Both the position numbers and the translations under genes were made by a program. The notes beneath the pieces were generated by a model. That model searched no databases and had not been told where the DNA came from. It worked only from the letters and a program-made list of their open reading frames with translations. From positions 124,001 through 188,000 of the forward strand of contig NZ_AUYB01000082.1 in NCBI RefSeq assembly GCF_001625655.1: 64,000 nt of DNA, given 5' to 3'. Below are positions 63,334-64,000 of this stretch, in pieces; within the stretch, counting starts at the first letter, position 1; each line of letters opens with the position of its first letter. This DNA comes from Pseudoalteromonas luteoviolacea DSM 6061 (GTDB taxonomy: Bacteria > Pseudomonadota > Gammaproteobacteria > Enterobacterales > Alteromonadaceae).

Positions 63334-64000
63334 ATGACCATTCGCCAAACTTTTATATTACTTTCCTCGTTAGTGATGCTTGCTATGTTTTGTATGGTGG
63401 GTGTGCTTTGGTATGAAACCACACATATTGCATCATTGGGTCAACGGCTTGCCAAAAGCAAAGAGATTAGTAATGACTTACTCATGTTAAGACGTCATGA
63501 AAAGGACTTTTTGCTACGTAAAAAAGAGAAATACGTGGAAAAATTTGACGCTCGTATTCAGCAAATGCGAGCAAATATGAAAATACTAAGTAGCCAGTTA
63601 CCCGTCCCCCTAAAACAAGCGCTAAACGCAGCAGAAAAAGATCTAGCTAATTACGAACTGAAGCTAAGAAGTTTAGTCGCACTTGACCAAAAAATTGGCC
63701 TGAGCCCCACACAAGGCTTGCGAGCTGAGTTTAACCAAGCAGAACTAGCACTGCATGAATCACTGACCAATATCGGTGACATAACCGCAATGAGCAAGGC
63801 TTTGAGGCTGGTCTTACTGGAAAATGATTTTCAAACCAACCTAAACATGTCGACAAAACAAGAGGTTACACAGCAGTTGGCTGTGATGAAAGTCTATTTC
63901 AACGACCAATTTAGTGAAGGACAAAACGACCTTACGAAATTTGAAAACACCGCCCGCGCACTCACGGAAGCGCTCATGGAGAGAGGCCTTGATGCCGAGT
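63334..64000 (+). CDS. Methyl-accepting chemotaxis protein, N-terminal part
   Basis: ATG at 63334 with AAAGGAG upstream; about 222 codons then the window ends. A TM segment (residues about 9-28), then a periplasmic helical-bundle sensor: LRRHEKDFLLRKKEKYVEKF at about residues 50-70 is typical of HBM/4HB chemoreceptors. Two long helices follow. The HAMP and signalling domains are outside, so a chemoreceptor is inferred from the sensor type; a histidine kinase with the same sensor is possible. Confidence 0.7.
   Translation, partial: MTIRQTFILLSSLVMLAMFCMVGVLWYETTHIASLGQRLAKSKEISNDLLMLRRHEKDFLLRKKEKYVEKFDARIQQMRANMKILSSQLPVPLKQALNAAEKDLANYELKLRSLVALDQKIGLSPTQGLRAEFNQAELALHESLTNIGDITAMSKALRLVLLENDFQTNLNMSTKQEVTQQLAVMKVYFNDQFSEGQNDLTKFENTARALTEALMERGLDAE

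Overview
The window reads as chromosome of a marine gammaproteobacterium of the Alteromonadales, most likely Pseudoalteromonas. This rests on protein-level resemblance (chitinase, PHB genes, RdgC, CstA, the nrdR-rib-nusB-thiL-pgpA block, thrLABC) and moderately AT-rich DNA. No rRNA, tRNA or CRISPR array was recognised.

Region 1 (about 1-13.9 kb) is accessory DNA. A Tn7-like transposition module on the minus strand (tnsA, tnsB, tnsC, tniQ, preceded by an overlapping DUF2971 gene) adjoins a five-gene minus-strand operon: a WYL-domain regulator of the BrxR/CapW type, a Toprim protein, an SMC-like ATPase and kleisin- and KITE-like partners. This is an MksBEFG/Wadjet (JetABCD)-type anti-plasmid condensin. 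An unrecognised plus-strand pair, the first gene cut by the window edge, lies beyond it. I infer that the tns module sits at the right end of a Tn7-like island and the Mks/Wadjet operon is cargo. The left end is not in the window.

Region 2 (13.9-16.5 kb) holds a secreted protein of unknown function and a divergent XRE/S24-repressor pair whose intergenic region carries a phased array of TTACGCA operators. Region 3 (16.5-33.8 kb) is metabolic and regulatory: modular chitinase ChiA, YghU-type GST, VOC protein, Nif3-like protein, CmoM, an odd winged-helix/TM/receiver protein, a TetR-NemA pair with three operators, a rhodanese, PHB genes (phaB, phasin, phaC), a frameshifted metalloprotease, an FHA regulator, a periplasmic binding protein and a Cys-rich peptide with a GG leader.

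Region 4 (33.8-49.3 kb) is core: a propeller-GGDEF sensor, then pgpA, thiL, nusB, ribH, ribBX, ribE, ribD, nrdR, glyA, and the thr operon with its leader peptide and attenuator. Region 5 (49.4-64 kb) holds a CheY-like protein and histidine kinase, rdgC, an HDOD protein, an M49-like lipoprotein peptidase, a HIT protein, an M17 aminopeptidase, cstA, dinB with a perfect LexA box, an aldo/keto reductase preceded by an orphan terminator, a Nudix hydrolase, a TonB-like protein and the start of a chemoreceptor-like gene.

Several start codons were moved from the longest ORF to an internal codon with a better ribosome binding site; each entry says so.
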